Assembly: GCA_045634445.1 (NCBI GenBank)
Contig: JAZRAG010000100.1
Location: 1-29,309 of the forward strand
DNA: 29,309 nucleotides
Reading direction: 5' to 3'
Source of the DNA: Spyradenecus sp045634445
GTDB lineage: Bacteria > Verrucomicrobiota > Kiritimatiellia > RFP12 > DVOR01
Made by a program: the position numbers and the translations under genes
Shown: positions 7,205 through 16,096 of the stretch, piece after piece
How the letters are laid out: the number at the start of each line of letters is the position of its first letter
Numbering within the stretch: the stretch's first letter is position 1
The notes under the pieces: generated by a model
Databases searched by the model: none
The model's input: the letters and a program-made list of their open reading frames with translations, nothing else
What the model was told of the DNA's origin: nothing

Positions 7205-7669
7205 TTAGAGACCGCGCGAGCGCAGTTCTTGGCTGAGTTGCATCTTGAAAGACTGCATATCGCCTTCTGGCGGCGTGTAACCCGGTAATTCAGGCTCGAA
7301 GCCAAAGCGGCCCATTTGGTCAAAGTACCAACGCGCCTTATTGCCATCGGAGAAGACCACGCTACCTGAAACAATCGCGCCAGGGATGACTTGTAACGTA
7401 TCCACAGAGACCGTAACTGTGCCAGGCGCTTGAGGTGCAGGTGCCGCGCCCGGCTTGGGCGGCAGCTTCGCCTTTGTAACGTCATCTGCAGCGACCTGAA
7501 CTTCCTTATCCTTCAACGTTGCACCGAGGTTCATCACCAACATACGCACATCAAAGAAGGTGGGATGTAATCCAAACTCTGCACGGATATTCTTCTGCAC
7601 ATCGCTCAGCGAGGCGCCCTCTGCCACCCATTGGCGGACGAGGGCTTCTTGTTCTGCAGTGAGGTTCAT
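7205..7669 (-). CDS. unknown protein coupled to gspD
   Basis: Protein of 154 residues with no signal peptide or membrane helix. Residues 1-55 look like a small helical, possibly DNA-binding-like domain (LTAEQEALVRQWVAEGASL, then LSDVQKNIRAEFG). A Lys/Pro/Ala-rich linker (about 66-82) leads to a C-terminal part with beta strands (VTVSVDTLQVIPGAIVSGSV, then FSDGNKARWYFDQMGRFGF). Its ATG shares one base with the gspD stop (TAATG), so translation is probably coupled to the secretin. I do not recognise the family. The coupling suggests a role in secretion, perhaps regulatory or as an assembly factor, but that is inference. Confidence 0.8.
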   Translation of the reverse strand: MNLTAEQEALVRQWVAEGASLSDVQKNIRAEFGLHPTFFDVRMLVMNLGATLKDKEVQVAADDVTKAKLPPKPGAAPAPQAPGTVTVSVDTLQVIPGAIVSGSVVFSDGNKARWYFDQMGRFGFEPELPGYTPPEGDMQSFKMQLSQELRSRGL

Positions 7670-10446
7670 TATTCGTCATCCTCCTCAGCGCCCAAAGCAT
7701 CACGTTCTGCGAGATTAGACTCCATAATGTCCTTGAGCAACGCGCGATGCATAATCTGCTGTTCTTCGATTTCAGCTTCCAATTCCTTGCGCGTTTCTTC
7801 AGGCAAATCTTCGTATTCGTCTTCAAGGTATTCGCGCTTGCGACGGATAGAATCCTTCAGCATCTCTTCGACCTTCATGTCGTGCTTACGCTGTGCCTTC
7901 GAACGCTTTTCCTGAATCTTGATCTGCTTCTTTTCGTATTCCCACTTGTTTTCGTCGCGGCGGAGCATTTCCTTTTCGTCGGTGATGTCTGCGATATCAG
8001 ACTTCGACCAACCCTTATTCCAAACGCCTGCGGCATCAAGGTAATCCTTACGACGGCGCGCTTCCTTTTCAGCTTCTTCAGAGGTGTAGAAGACGTAAGG
8101 CGTGAGGAAGACGAGCAATTCGTCGCGATTGTCCTTGTATTCGGTGTAACCGAAGAGATACTTACCCACCAAGGGGATCTTACGTAAAATCGGAATGCCG
8201 CCTTCTGCTTCAGTCTTGGTCTGCATCACAAGGCCGCCGATAACAACGGTTTGACCATCCTTGACGGCGACGCTACCAGAGATCTTACGCGTCGTTGGCA
8301 CGGGCCAAGCGCCGCCTGCACCCGAAGAGGTGTCGCCAGGCACAACCTGCGTCTTCGAAGCATCCTGGAACTTTTCTTCAAAGTCCAAGACCACCGTACC
8401 ATCGGGATTGATACGCGGCGTCACGGTAATGTGCAAGCCGATTTCTTCCTGCTTAATGTCAGGCTGATAGTCAGAGCTACCGCTGCCGTAAGAAGAACCC
8501 ATGTACTTCATACCGTTGTAGAGGTAAGCCAATTCGGTGGATTCAATCGTGGCTTCCTTGTTGTCCTGCGTCATCAAGATCGGCGAGGTTAAAATCTGCG
8601 CACGATTGTCATTGGCGGTAGCCGAAACGAGGAGGTCAAGGCCAATCTTACCAATGGTCGCGTAATACGAAGCGCCACCGCTGGCAGCCGGAATCAATGT
8701 GGTCGCCAAGTCGGTAACCGCCTTGGTCGCGTCGCCAGTAGAACCTGTGGAAGAACCAGAAGAAGAGGCGGAGCCACTATTGCCAGGATAAGCGATGTTG
8801 TAACCACTCACAGGGCCTGCACCAGGAGCAACACCATTCGGGATGCCGCCGCCTGTGAGGACTTGGTTACCGTGAATCTGCTTAATCCATTGGACACCCG
8901 TTGCGAAACCTTCACCCAAGGAAACGTTAAGCACCACGGTTTCAATGAGCACCTGTGCCACAGGAATATCCATTTCGGTGACGATTTCCTTAATGGCTGC
9001 CAAATCACCAGGAGAAGCCATCACCATCACTGCATTGATGCGGCTATCAGCGAGAATCTTGATGTTTTCCTTACGGAGTTCGCCAATCTTACTCTTGCTT
9101 GAAGAAGAGAGATTGACCTGCGGTGTGGAAGCAGGAGATTCGTTGCTCTGATTGGTGAGGTTACTCTTGTTGGTCTGAGCGGTATTGCGCTTTTCAGCGT
9201 CTTCCTTTTTGGTAGAAGTGGAGTCAATCAATTCGTTGAGCAAGTCCGCGACACCCTTGTTCGAGTCCTTGGTTTCAGCCTGAGCGTACTTCAAACGGAT
9301 GATTTCCACCGCGATTTCAGGCGCAGTTTCAATATCAAGCACCTTGATGATACGTTCAAAGAAGGCCATGTTCGAAGGACGCGTCACGATGATGAGCTGA
9401 TTCGAACGTGCATCAGCCATGATCTGCACCTTGCCACGAATCATACCGCGGTCTGCATCATTCACGAGGGCATCTGCCACAGAAGAGGTTGGCTCAACGG
9501 TTGTTTCAGGACGTGTGACGCCCGGCAACTGACGTTGGATCGAAACACCACGCTGCATGCCACCGCTAACAGAGTTGCCCACGCGCGGAGCGGCGGTGGA
9601 CTTCTTGTTCTTTTCTTCCTGTTCACGAGAGGCTTCTACGAATTCTTCAAGCGCCTTCTTGACGTCTTCAGCCTTCGCATGGCGAATAGGATAGACCTGC
9701 ACTTCTTCAAGCACGGGCAAGGGCCTATCAATGAAAGCTAAGATTTCAATCATGCGATTGACGTTCTCCTGCGTATCGGTAACGAGGAGGGAGTTGGTGC
9801 GTTCCAAGTATTGGATCTGACCATCAGGACGCTTAAAGCCTTCGATGACCTTCTGCGCTTCTTCTGCAGAGATGTTCTTCGGCGTTAAAATCTGACGCAC
9901 GATGCGGCCTTCTTCAGGATGACGGCCTGAGGGCGGGATTTCCAAGAAGGTTTCGATACCTTGCTGGCCGATGCTCTTGAACGGCACCACCAAGACGAAA
10001 CGTTCGCCTACAGGAATCAAACCGATACCATTGAGCTGAAGTTGCTGTTCAATGGCCTGGATGTATTCTTCGTCAGTCCAGTTTTCTTCATCGGTAGAGC
10101 GCAAGCTCATCGTCACCTTTGGCACATCAGGCGAAGTCAAAAGTGTACGATGGGTCACCTGCGAATAAATCTGCAAGAAGAGTTCTGCAGGGGCATTGTC
10201 AAACTTCAACTTCGGACGGCCGCCTTTACCACGTTCTGCCTTTGCGAGCTGCTGAGCGACTTCGGTCGTGGAAGTGGCAGCGGCAGGACTTGCGGCGGTA
10301 GCATTATTCTGCGTAGTGGTACGCGCGTTTGTGGTGGTGTTTGTACGGCGAATCGCAGGTGTACGCGTGGTACGCGTCTGCGCTTCAAGCATTGGGGCCA
10401 TGGCGACGGTCGCGCCAAGAATGAGAAGGGCCGGTAGGTTACGCAT
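7669..10446 (-). CDS. gspD: type II secretion secretin GspD
   Basis: Outer-membrane channel of the type II secretion system, 925 residues. The signal peptide ends L-E-A at about 22, followed by a Thr/Ala-rich linker to 65. N domains follow: N0 about 77-157, N1 about 180-240, N2 about 251-371 with an inserted charged loop, and N3 about 380-493. The secretin core runs about 495-785. Diagnostic motifs are VAQVLIETVVLNVSLGEGF, the gate region near 530-600, VTPRINPDGTV and VVIGGLVMQTKTEAEGGIP, then LRKIPLVGKYLFG and ELLVFLTP. Residues about 790-925 form an unusual, highly charged coiled-coil tail. It lies 37 bases after the gspM-like gene and overlaps the next gene by one base. GGAG lies about 12 bases before the ATG. 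GspD is longer than the usual 650-700 residues, mostly because of the linkers and tail. Confidence 0.95.
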   Translation of the reverse strand: MRNLPALLILGATVAMAPMLEAQTRTTRTPAIRRTNTTTNARTTTQNNATAASPAAATSTTEVAQQLAKAERGKGGRPKLKFDNAPAELFLQIYSQVTHRTLLTSPDVPKVTMSLRSTDEENWTDEEYIQAIEQQLQLNGIGLIPVGERFVLVVPFKSIGQQGIETFLEIPPSGRHPEEGRIVRQILTPKNISAEEAQKVIEGFKRPDGQIQYLERTNSLLVTDTQENVNRMIEILAFIDRPLPVLEEVQVYPIRHAKAEDVKKALEEFVEASREQEEKNKKSTAAPRVGNSVSGGMQRGVSIQRQLPGVTRPETTVEPTSSVADALVNDADRGMIRGKVQIMADARSNQLIIVTRPSNMAFFERIIKVLDIETAPEIAVEIIRLKYAQAETKDSNKGVADLLNELIDSTSTKKEDAEKRNTAQTNKSNLTNQSNESPASTPQVNLSSSSKSKIGELRKENIKILADSRINAVMVMASPGDLAAIKEIVTEMDIPVAQVLIETVVLNVSLGEGFATGVQWIKQIHGNQVLTGGGIPNGVAPGAGPVSGYNIAYPGNSGSASSSGSSTGSTGDATKAVTDLATTLIPAASGGASYYATIGKIGLDLLVSATANDNRAQILTSPILMTQDNKEATIESTELAYLYNGMKYMGSSYGSGSSDYQPDIKQEEIGLHITVTPRINPDGTVVLDFEEKFQDASKTQVVPGDTSSGAGGAWPVPTTRKISGSVAVKDGQTVVIGGLVMQTKTEAEGGIPILRKIPLVGKYLFGYTEYKDNRDELLVFLTPYVFYTSEEAEKEARRRKDYLDAAGVWNKGWSKSDIADITDEKEMLRRDENKWEYEKKQIKIQEKRSKAQRKHDMKVEEMLKDSIRRKREYLEDEYEDLPEETRKELEAEIEEQQIMHRALLKDIMESNLAERDALGAEEDDE

Positions 10447-10483
10447 TGTTTTAATACTCCATTAAATCAATTAAAAGGGTGGG

Positions 10484-11026
10484 TTATTCTGCGGCTTGAC
10501 GCATATAAGCGCAGTTGAGCGTGAAGGTACCTTGCAAGATGCCAGCCTTCTTGGCGCTCGTTTTGATGGTAAGTGCGCGAATATCCATCATTGCGTCTTG
10601 ACGGGTTTCAAGGTCATACAAGAACCAAACGAGAGAGTCCAAGCGACCTTCCCAATCACGGCATTCAAGCGTGAGTTCCGTCACATCACCCAAGTTTTCT
10701 TCGCCACCAATGGCACGTTGAGCGATATTCACGTTATTGGCGCGAGCCGAATTGTCCATGATGGGCAACCAATGGGTGTCCACAGACTTGCCTGCAGGGA
10801 AGATGGGCATATGATTGCGCAATTCTTCATAGCGCGCTTCAATTTCAGGACGGAGGGCAATTACCGCGCGTTCGCGTTGTAAACGCATTTCCTGACGTTG
10901 CCACTCGCTCTTCTTTGCCGTCCACTCTTTCTTCGCCTTGGGATACCAAATCCCTAAGATGCCAATCGCAACGACGAAGACGAAAAGCACGAGTAAGTTG
11001 CGGTCTTTAGCAGAGAGATTACTCAT
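10484..11026 (-). CDS. gspM: GspM/PilO-like type II secretion protein
   Basis: Inner-membrane platform protein of 180 residues. It has a short cytoplasmic start, one membrane helix at about 10-28 (LLVLFVFVVAIGILGIWYP), a coiled coil at about 30-70, and a periplasmic domain with the alternating pattern of the PilO/GspM ferredoxin-like fold (ending GTFTLNCAYM). Sequence identity in this family is low. The call rests on topology, size and its place directly after a GspL-like gene, with which it shares an ATGA overlap. GspM normally pairs with GspL and helps recruit the GspE ATPase. It could also be labelled PilO-like, but the neighbours are of the GspK/GspD type. Confidence 0.7.
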   Translation of the reverse strand: MSNLSAKDRNLLVLFVFVVAIGILGIWYPKAKKEWTAKKSEWQRQEMRLQRERAVIALRPEIEARYEELRNHMPIFPAGKSVDTHWLPIMDNSARANNVNIAQRAIGGEENLGDVTELTLECRDWEGRLDSLVWFLYDLETRQDAMMDIRALTIKTSAKKAGILQGTFTLNCAYMRQAAE

Positions 11027-12234
11027 TGTTCATCCTCCGATTCTGTAACGAAGAGGATATCGATATCAAAACGCTGTTGACGCGTCTTGGCATCCTGCGC
11101 CAAACGGTTGATGCGCACTTCCTTAATGCGTTCATCCTTTTGGACGCTTTCCTTGAAAGCATAAACACCCGAGGTGTCGCCGCACTGGCCTGTTAAACGC
11201 AAAGACTGCTTCTGACGATAGGTCGCAGAGAGGAAGGTCATGTCAGCTGCTTTGGCTGCACACACGAGGCGCAACATCTCCAACGCCGAAAAACGGCGGT
11301 CTTGATAACGTAAGATGAGCCCTACGCGTTCTTGTAAGTCCACTACATCATTGTAGGCCGTGCGATGGGCTTGGATGCGAAGCGCGGTGTCTTTGGCACG
11401 TTGCGCATAGTATTTGGGCAACAAGAAGAGCGCGAGCGCAGCGGCAGACCAAATTAATCCAAAGAAGACGCCGACAACAATCGTTGTGTGGCGCATACGA
11501 TTTGCGCGTGCTTCATCTCGCCAAATCTGTGGCGTAAGGTCAAAGGTCTTCTTTGCGTCTGTGCGACGGCGAAGGGCTTGCTGCAAAAGGTGCTCGGCTT
11601 CGTCATCCGTAAGCAAGACTTCGCGCGGCGCGGTAACCGTAAAATCAGCCAAGACGTTGGCGACATTGGGTGTGGTGGTGTAACACACGCCTGTTAGGGG
11701 CGAATCATCTAAGAGATTTTCAAGCGCAGCTTGTGTTAGCAAACGCATCGCTTCGCGCGTGATTTCGGCATCGAGTACCGTGGGTGCAAGGCCGCGTAAT
11801 GCCACCGCGCGTCCGTGTGCAAAAAGCACAAGCAAGGTTTCACGTGCTGTACGTAAAAGGGCTAAGGTCTGCCCTTCGCGGAGCGCAGGGTCGCGTTCAG
11901 GTAAAGCCTGAAGCCAACATAAGGGCGTGGCTTCTAAGCGCACGGTTGCGAGTTGGCCGCGATCGCGTAAGGCGTCGTGCCACGTTACGGAGAGTGCGTC
12001 ATTGGAAGCGACCGCCAAGTACACAGTGATTACGCCATTATGTTTGCCAACGACTTCCCACGCAGCGGTGGTATCATCTTCGTCAAACGGCGAGAGTGTT
12101 TCAGCCTGTAGGCTAAGCGCTTCGTCTAAAGCAGACGCAGTTTCTTCAGGCAAGTGCAAAAGCGTGCACACGGTATCATGTGCGGGCACTGCCGGAAGGC
12201 TGTCTGAAAGCGTTGATGTTTTCTTTTTCGCCAT
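11023..12234 (-). CDS. gspL: GspL/PilN-like type II secretion protein
   Basis: Bitopic inner-membrane protein of 403 residues. The N-terminal 220 residues are cytoplasmic and resemble a degenerate actin-like (PilM/GspL-cytoplasmic) domain. The junction carries FDLTPQIWRDEARANRMRH, matching the L-L/T-P motif before the membrane helix in GspL and PilN. The helix is at about 250-273. A periplasmic coiled coil and a ferredoxin-like domain with the strand MTFLSATYRQKQSLRLTGQC follow. GspL links the GspE ATPase to the pseudopilus assembly machinery. The gene starts 32 bases after gspK and overlaps the gspM-like gene by ATGA. No actin-like nucleotide motif is clear, so the call rests on architecture and context. 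Confidence 0.7.
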   Translation of the reverse strand: MAKKKTSTLSDSLPAVPAHDTVCTLLHLPEETASALDEALSLQAETLSPFDEDDTTAAWEVVGKHNGVITVYLAVASNDALSVTWHDALRDRGQLATVRLEATPLCWLQALPERDPALREGQTLALLRTARETLLVLFAHGRAVALRGLAPTVLDAEITREAMRLLTQAALENLLDDSPLTGVCYTTTPNVANVLADFTVTAPREVLLTDDEAEHLLQQALRRRTDAKKTFDLTPQIWRDEARANRMRHTTIVVGVFFGLIWSAAALALFLLPKYYAQRAKDTALRIQAHRTAYNDVVDLQERVGLILRYQDRRFSALEMLRLVCAAKAADMTFLSATYRQKQSLRLTGQCGDTSGVYAFKESVQKDERIKEVRINRLAQDAKTRQQRFDIDILFVTESEDEQ

Positions 12235-12266
12235 AGAATGTGTTTCACGTTATGGAAGGACTCGCA

Positions 12267-13520
12267 TTAAGTCTCTTCCTGCCATCTAAGAATCACAAGG
12301 TTGTTGTTTGAACCAGAAGAGGTGCCAGACTTTGAGTCCTTTGAACCCTTTTGTACGACAGCAGAGGCCTTTCGGCGAACGCGTCCTACACGTCCTTCCA
12401 GCTCTAACTTATAGACACTGCAGTCTACGGTTAAATAGGTGTTGGCGTCTTCTTGGCTAATCCCAGGAATACGCGCGAGGAAATCAGAGATGTCTGCGAA
12501 GTGGTAGTCTTCTACTGCTGGCGCACCTAAGCTGGAGCCTGTGGTGCCGCGCGATTGTTGGCGCACCTTTGCCGAAGCATCAGGGCTATCAGCGTTTAAG
12601 CCTTCGCGTTCTTCAAGAATGGTGTCTACGATGAGTCCGTCAGCATCTTCTAAACACGGCACGGTGAGCAATACATCACGCGGTGCTGCATTTACATTGA
12701 TCTTACCCGTGCCATAGAGCGAAAAGAGATGCTCAATGCCCATTACGGTAATTTGGCGATCTTCCGAGTCTTCGGGATTCCAAACGCCGCCCTTGAGAAT
12801 TACGCCACCATTACGATTGAAGCCCTTGATGTAGGCGAGTTCTCCAACGGTATCCAAAGGCCCATTCTTGCAAGTGTAGGGAGGGTTGAGGGTTTCGTAG
12901 TAATCCGATTCTGCGCCATCGGCGGAGACGGTAATGCTGTCGTCATCCACCCAATCGTAGAACGAGTCTACCAATTCACTCTGGTCAGCTTCTGGCACAC
13001 CCGCGATGGTGAGAATACGACTCCAAATGAGGTCTGCATTATCACCGTAACCTGCGCGTGCGAGCTTATTGAGATTCCAACGTGCCGGTTCGGGTTCAAT
13101 TGTGACGAAAATCTCGGCATCCACTTCTGCGTCTGCCACTAAAACATCGGCGGTTTCAAATTGGAGTTTGCCCTCTTCATCGCGAAGGAGACGTTGGGAA
13201 ACTTCCACACGCTGTCCACGCTTCAAGCGAATCGCAGGCTCAATCCAACGATCCTTCATGACCTCTTCTTCGGTTTCTTCGCCAGAGACCTTTTCTTGGC
13301 GTTCCATAAGCATTTCTGCTAAGACGAGACCTGATTCCAAGAGGGCTGTCGCTTGGTGACGATTACGCACATAGACTGCGGCTTTGCTTTCCATATAAGC
13401 GTCGAGAGAAAACGAACACGCAAGCAAACTCAACACCGCTAACGTCCAAATGACGGCGATGAGTGCAAAGCCTTGTTTTCCAAATTGTGTAAGTTTCTGT
13501 TTCACAACTACAAATAGCAT
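12267..13520 (-). CDS. gspK: GspK-type minor pseudopilin
   Basis: Pseudopilus-tip protein of about 417 residues. The class III leader from the chosen ATG is 17 residues, cleaved after Gly17, followed by FALIAVIWTLAVLSLLA. The mature position 5 is Ala rather than Glu, a hallmark of GspK that suits its place at the tip. The central part matches GspK: RWNLNKLARAGYGDNADLIW, then FYDWVDDDS and GAESDYYETLNPPY, then VGELAYIKGFN and KINVNAAPRDVLL. A second half-domain follows with a helix-hairpin-helix-like segment (ADISDFLARIPGISQEDANT). The frame stays open to a GTG at 13586, but the ATG at 13520 gives a more normal leader. No gspG, H, I or J gene precedes it; a lytic transglycosylase does. Confidence 0.9.
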   Translation of the reverse strand: MLFVVVKQKLTQFGKQGFALIAVIWTLAVLSLLACSFSLDAYMESKAAVYVRNRHQATALLESGLVLAEMLMERQEKVSGEETEEEVMKDRWIEPAIRLKRGQRVEVSQRLLRDEEGKLQFETADVLVADAEVDAEIFVTIEPEPARWNLNKLARAGYGDNADLIWSRILTIAGVPEADQSELVDSFYDWVDDDSITVSADGAESDYYETLNPPYTCKNGPLDTVGELAYIKGFNRNGGVILKGGVWNPEDSEDRQITVMGIEHLFSLYGTGKINVNAAPRDVLLTVPCLEDADGLIVDTILEEREGLNADSPDASAKVRQQSRGTTGSSLGAPAVEDYHFADISDFLARIPGISQEDANTYLTVDCSVYKLELEGRVGRVRRKASAVVQKGSKDSKSGTSSGSNNNLVILRWQEET

Positions 13521-13588
13521 ACCAAATCTCGCGCCCTCACGCGCGGGTTTCTTTATTAATGTATAAAATAAAACAGAAAAATGCACCC

Positions 13589-14644
13589 TTAATGGGCGAT
13601 TGGCACAAATCGATCAGGCCGTTTTGCGCGTCTTAAGATGCGATCTGCGTAGGCATTACGATAGGTGCGTCCATCGTGAAGACGGTCATTGCGTCCATTG
13701 TAACGCTTAAGGGCTGTTCGCCAAGAGTCAAAGTAGACGTTTGAACGATGCGCGATAGGCTTACCAGAAGAGCCAAAGCCTTTGCGCACTAAGTACTGAA
13801 TGCCGGCGCGAAGATTGGCTTCAAGCGAGCCCTCATTACGCTCTTTGGGGCGTGTGAGGCCGAGGTCAGCTTTGGAGTCGTCCCAGTCGCCAGGCACATT
13901 GACTTGAAGCGGGTCAATTTCCCATGCTTCACGCGAACGTTTTCCATTGCCGCCCGTTTCTTCCAACATCATCGCTTTGATGAGCGCGGGTTTGAGTTCG
14001 GGGATTTCAATCTTGGCATCGGCTTCAGCGCCAGCCCAAGCTGCGCGATTTGCATTAAACTCGGTAACGAGCTTGAGAATGAGCGCGTCATGTTTCTGAT
14101 AGCGATCGTCTTCAAACCCTGAGAAAATCGGCACGGAAAGCACTTTTGCCTGCGGTTTTGCGATGGGTTGTGCGCGCTCGGCTTTACCGAATGCAGAACG
14201 TGCGAGCAGTTCGCGATATTGCGCTTCAAAACGGCTAATCAATTCGGCGTCTTCAATGTCGGTAAAACGTTCGTCAAGCATGAGACGCCCATAACGGTCA
14301 AAGCGATAACTGCGCCCTTGCCAAGTGAGTTCGAAACGCGCTTTCCCTTGCATTTCAATCTCTTCTTCTTCACGCACAATCGCCATCCATTGTTGGTGAG
14401 CACGCTGACGTAAATTGACGCGAAGGGAGAGCTCATCCATACGCAATAAAAGGTCGCAAAAACCTGGTAATGCTTCGGGCTTTAAGGTGACGATTTGCTG
14501 GTCTGGGAGATTGAGCTGTTGCGCCCAATCGCTCTCTAAAACAGGACGCAGCGTGACGCTTTCTTTTGCGCTAAGAAACGGCGTGGCCATGAGGCAAAAA
14601 GCCCCTGTTAGCAACTTGAAAAATGGCCACGGACGCTGTTTCAT
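13589..14644 (-). CDS. periplasmic lytic transglycosylase-like protein
   Basis: Exported protein of 351 residues. A signal peptide ends near residue 26 (F-L-S-A). Residues about 27-160 are a charged helical region of unknown role. The C-terminal 150 residues look like a lysozyme-fold (SLT) domain: PALIKAMMLEETGG with the likely catalytic Glu228 or Glu229, then EIDPLQVN, NLRAGIQYLV and WRTALKRYNG, near the end YRNAYADRIL. Such enzymes cleave the glycan strands of peptidoglycan. It shares an ATGA overlap with bioC upstream and lies 68 bases before gspK. Secretion systems often carry a dedicated transglycosylase to open the wall for assembly, so it probably serves the T2SS (inference). Confidence 0.75.
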   Translation of the reverse strand: MKQRPWPFFKLLTGAFCLMATPFLSAKESVTLRPVLESDWAQQLNLPDQQIVTLKPEALPGFCDLLLRMDELSLRVNLRQRAHQQWMAIVREEEEIEMQGKARFELTWQGRSYRFDRYGRLMLDERFTDIEDAELISRFEAQYRELLARSAFGKAERAQPIAKPQAKVLSVPIFSGFEDDRYQKHDALILKLVTEFNANRAAWAGAEADAKIEIPELKPALIKAMMLEETGGNGKRSREAWEIDPLQVNVPGDWDDSKADLGLTRPKERNEGSLEANLRAGIQYLVRKGFGSSGKPIAHRSNVYFDSWRTALKRYNGRNDRLHDGRTYRNAYADRILRRAKRPDRFVPIAH

Positions 14645-15396
14645 TTTCGCGATCCTACGAATAAAAAGGGCTCGTACGTAAGGGTGACTTCGCCACGTTC
14701 ATTTGAGAAAAGACGTTGATAATCGGTGACGAATTTGGCGAGTTGACGACGCGTCCAGAGTTGCTCTCGTCCAGCGCCTGTCGCGGTCACGCCCGTCTCC
14801 TTGAGATGACGCAAAACTTCCCACCCAGATTCAAATTGCATTGCGCAAACGAGCGGTTCACTTTCTAAGAGTGTGAAATCCTCAGAAAAGGCTTCAGTAA
14901 AGGCGTTAAAGTCGGGATAGTTGAGTCCATAACCCGTGAGTTCGCGCACCTCTTTTAGCGTTTGTGGGCCAAACCCTGAAACGGCTAAAATCCCGTCTTT
15001 GGGCATTACGGCTGCACACCGCTTTGCAAACGCACGTAAATCGTCAAACCATTGCACGGCAGAGGAGGAGACAATTACGTCAAATTGTCCAGGCCAGGCC
15101 AAGGTCTGCGCATCGCCAGGAAGAAAGGTGGTGCGTGGTACATTGGTGAAGCAAATCTCCATCTCTGGGCAGATGTCATTGAGCACCATTTCAGAAGGCG
15201 CAAAGCGCGCAATCATTTGGCGCGTAAGCAACCCTGTGCCACAGCCAATTTCAAGGACGCGTGGCGCTAAAATGTGCAGATGGCGGCCAAGGAGGTTAAC
15301 TAAGGCCTCCGCGGCGGTGCGCTGCGCCGTGGCTTGTGTTTCGTACGTGCTAACTGCGCGCGCAAAACGGTTGATAATCGCGCTGGCACCAATCAA
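14641..15396 (-). CDS. bioC: malonyl-ACP O-methyltransferase BioC
   Basis: SAM-dependent methyltransferase, 251 residues. In biotin synthesis it methylates the free carboxyl of malonyl-ACP so that fatty-acid enzymes can build pimeloyl-ACP methyl ester. The BioC start signature is INRFARAVSTYETQATAQ. SAM motif I is VLEIGCGTG at 47-55. Further marks are SSSAVQWFDDL and LRHLKETGVTATGAG, both typical of BioC. It starts at TTG 15396, supported by AAAGGAG 7 bases upstream and by a TTGA overlap with the bioG stop. The end overlaps the lytic transglycosylase start by ATGA. The normal partner, pimeloyl-ACP methyl ester esterase, is the neighbour BioG. No other biotin gene is in the window. Confidence 0.9.
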   Translation of the reverse strand: MIGASAIINRFARAVSTYETQATAQRTAAEALVNLLGRHLHILAPRVLEIGCGTGLLTRQMIARFAPSEMVLNDICPEMEICFTNVPRTTFLPGDAQTLAWPGQFDVIVSSSAVQWFDDLRAFAKRCAAVMPKDGILAVSGFGPQTLKEVRELTGYGLNYPDFNAFTEAFSEDFTLLESEPLVCAMQFESGWEVLRHLKETGVTATGAGREQLWTRRQLAKFVTDYQRLFSNERGEVTLTYEPFLFVGSRK

Positions 15397-16025
15397 ATGG
15401 AGGCTCCTTTCAGCAGGGCTTCAAAGAGTGCTGGATTCCAATGTGCGCCTTCGGTTTCAATCAGCTCAGGGAAGGCTGCTTTCTGCGCTTCAATGGGGAA
15501 GATGCGGTCGCTTGTGCACCCAATTGCGCGGGTCCACGGGAAGGGCTTCTCAGGTCGCGAACGAATCGCTTCGCCAAGTGCGGCAAGTTCTGTACCGAGG
15601 TCTTCAGTGGTACGCTGGGGAGCAACGGCTAAAAAGGCGTTTAAAGCACTTACGCCACCACACATGCGTTTGCGAAAACGTGCGAGTCCGCTTTCAGAAT
15701 AAGTGGCGAGTGTGCCATCAAAAATGGCGGGCGGAATGCCACGTGTTTCGTCAATGGGCCAAGGGGTGCCATTGATGGCTGTGGCGGAGATAAGTCGTTC
15801 TGTTGGAAGGGTTTGCGTGGCGGCCCAAACGCCCATACTCCAAGCGATGAGTTCAATAGGGCGATCATCTAAGGGGAGGGGTGTGGAGAGGTCGGTGTAG
15901 TCCCAAACGATGAGGGTGTCGCGTTCTCCCATCGCCTGTTGAAAGACGTGTGCGTCCATTCCCCAGCCCGTATAAAAGACACAGAGCGTTTCAGTACGTT
16001 TTCCAGAAAAATATTGCCACTTCAT
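15393..16025 (-). CDS. bioG: pimeloyl-ACP methyl ester carboxylesterase BioG
   Basis: Alpha/beta hydrolase, 210 residues, of the BioG (DUF452) type. It removes the methyl group that BioC adds, releasing pimeloyl-ACP for biotin synthesis. The N-terminal LCVFYTGWGMD is the family start motif. The catalytic triad is readable: Ser63 in AWSMGVW, Asp173 in CTSDRIFP and His195 in EGAHWNP. The gene overlaps bioC by TTGA. In some other bacteria bioG and bioC are fused, which agrees with the pairing here. It is the first gene of the train that includes the secretion genes. A possible promoter lies at 16097-16105. The sequence just before the ATG has no clear ribosome site. Confidence 0.9.
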   Translation of the reverse strand: MKWQYFSGKRTETLCVFYTGWGMDAHVFQQAMGERDTLIVWDYTDLSTPLPLDDRPIELIAWSMGVWAATQTLPTERLISATAINGTPWPIDETRGIPPAIFDGTLATYSESGLARFRKRMCGGVSALNAFLAVAPQRTTEDLGTELAALGEAIRSRPEKPFPWTRAIGCTSDRIFPIEAQKAAFPELIETEGAHWNPALFEALLKGASI

Positions 16026-16096
16026 GAGCGGTAGTTTAACAAAAAAAAGGTGCGTTGTGTAGCGTTATTCCGCGCGCGAAGGTATCTTTTTAGGGA

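Noticed and set aside
7123..7485. N-terminal extension of the transporter gene
   Set aside because: It overlaps the coupled 7205 gene and crosses the hairpin at 7158-7193. Its Arg/Ser-rich sequence looks like an antisense shadow, and the signal peptide begins after it.
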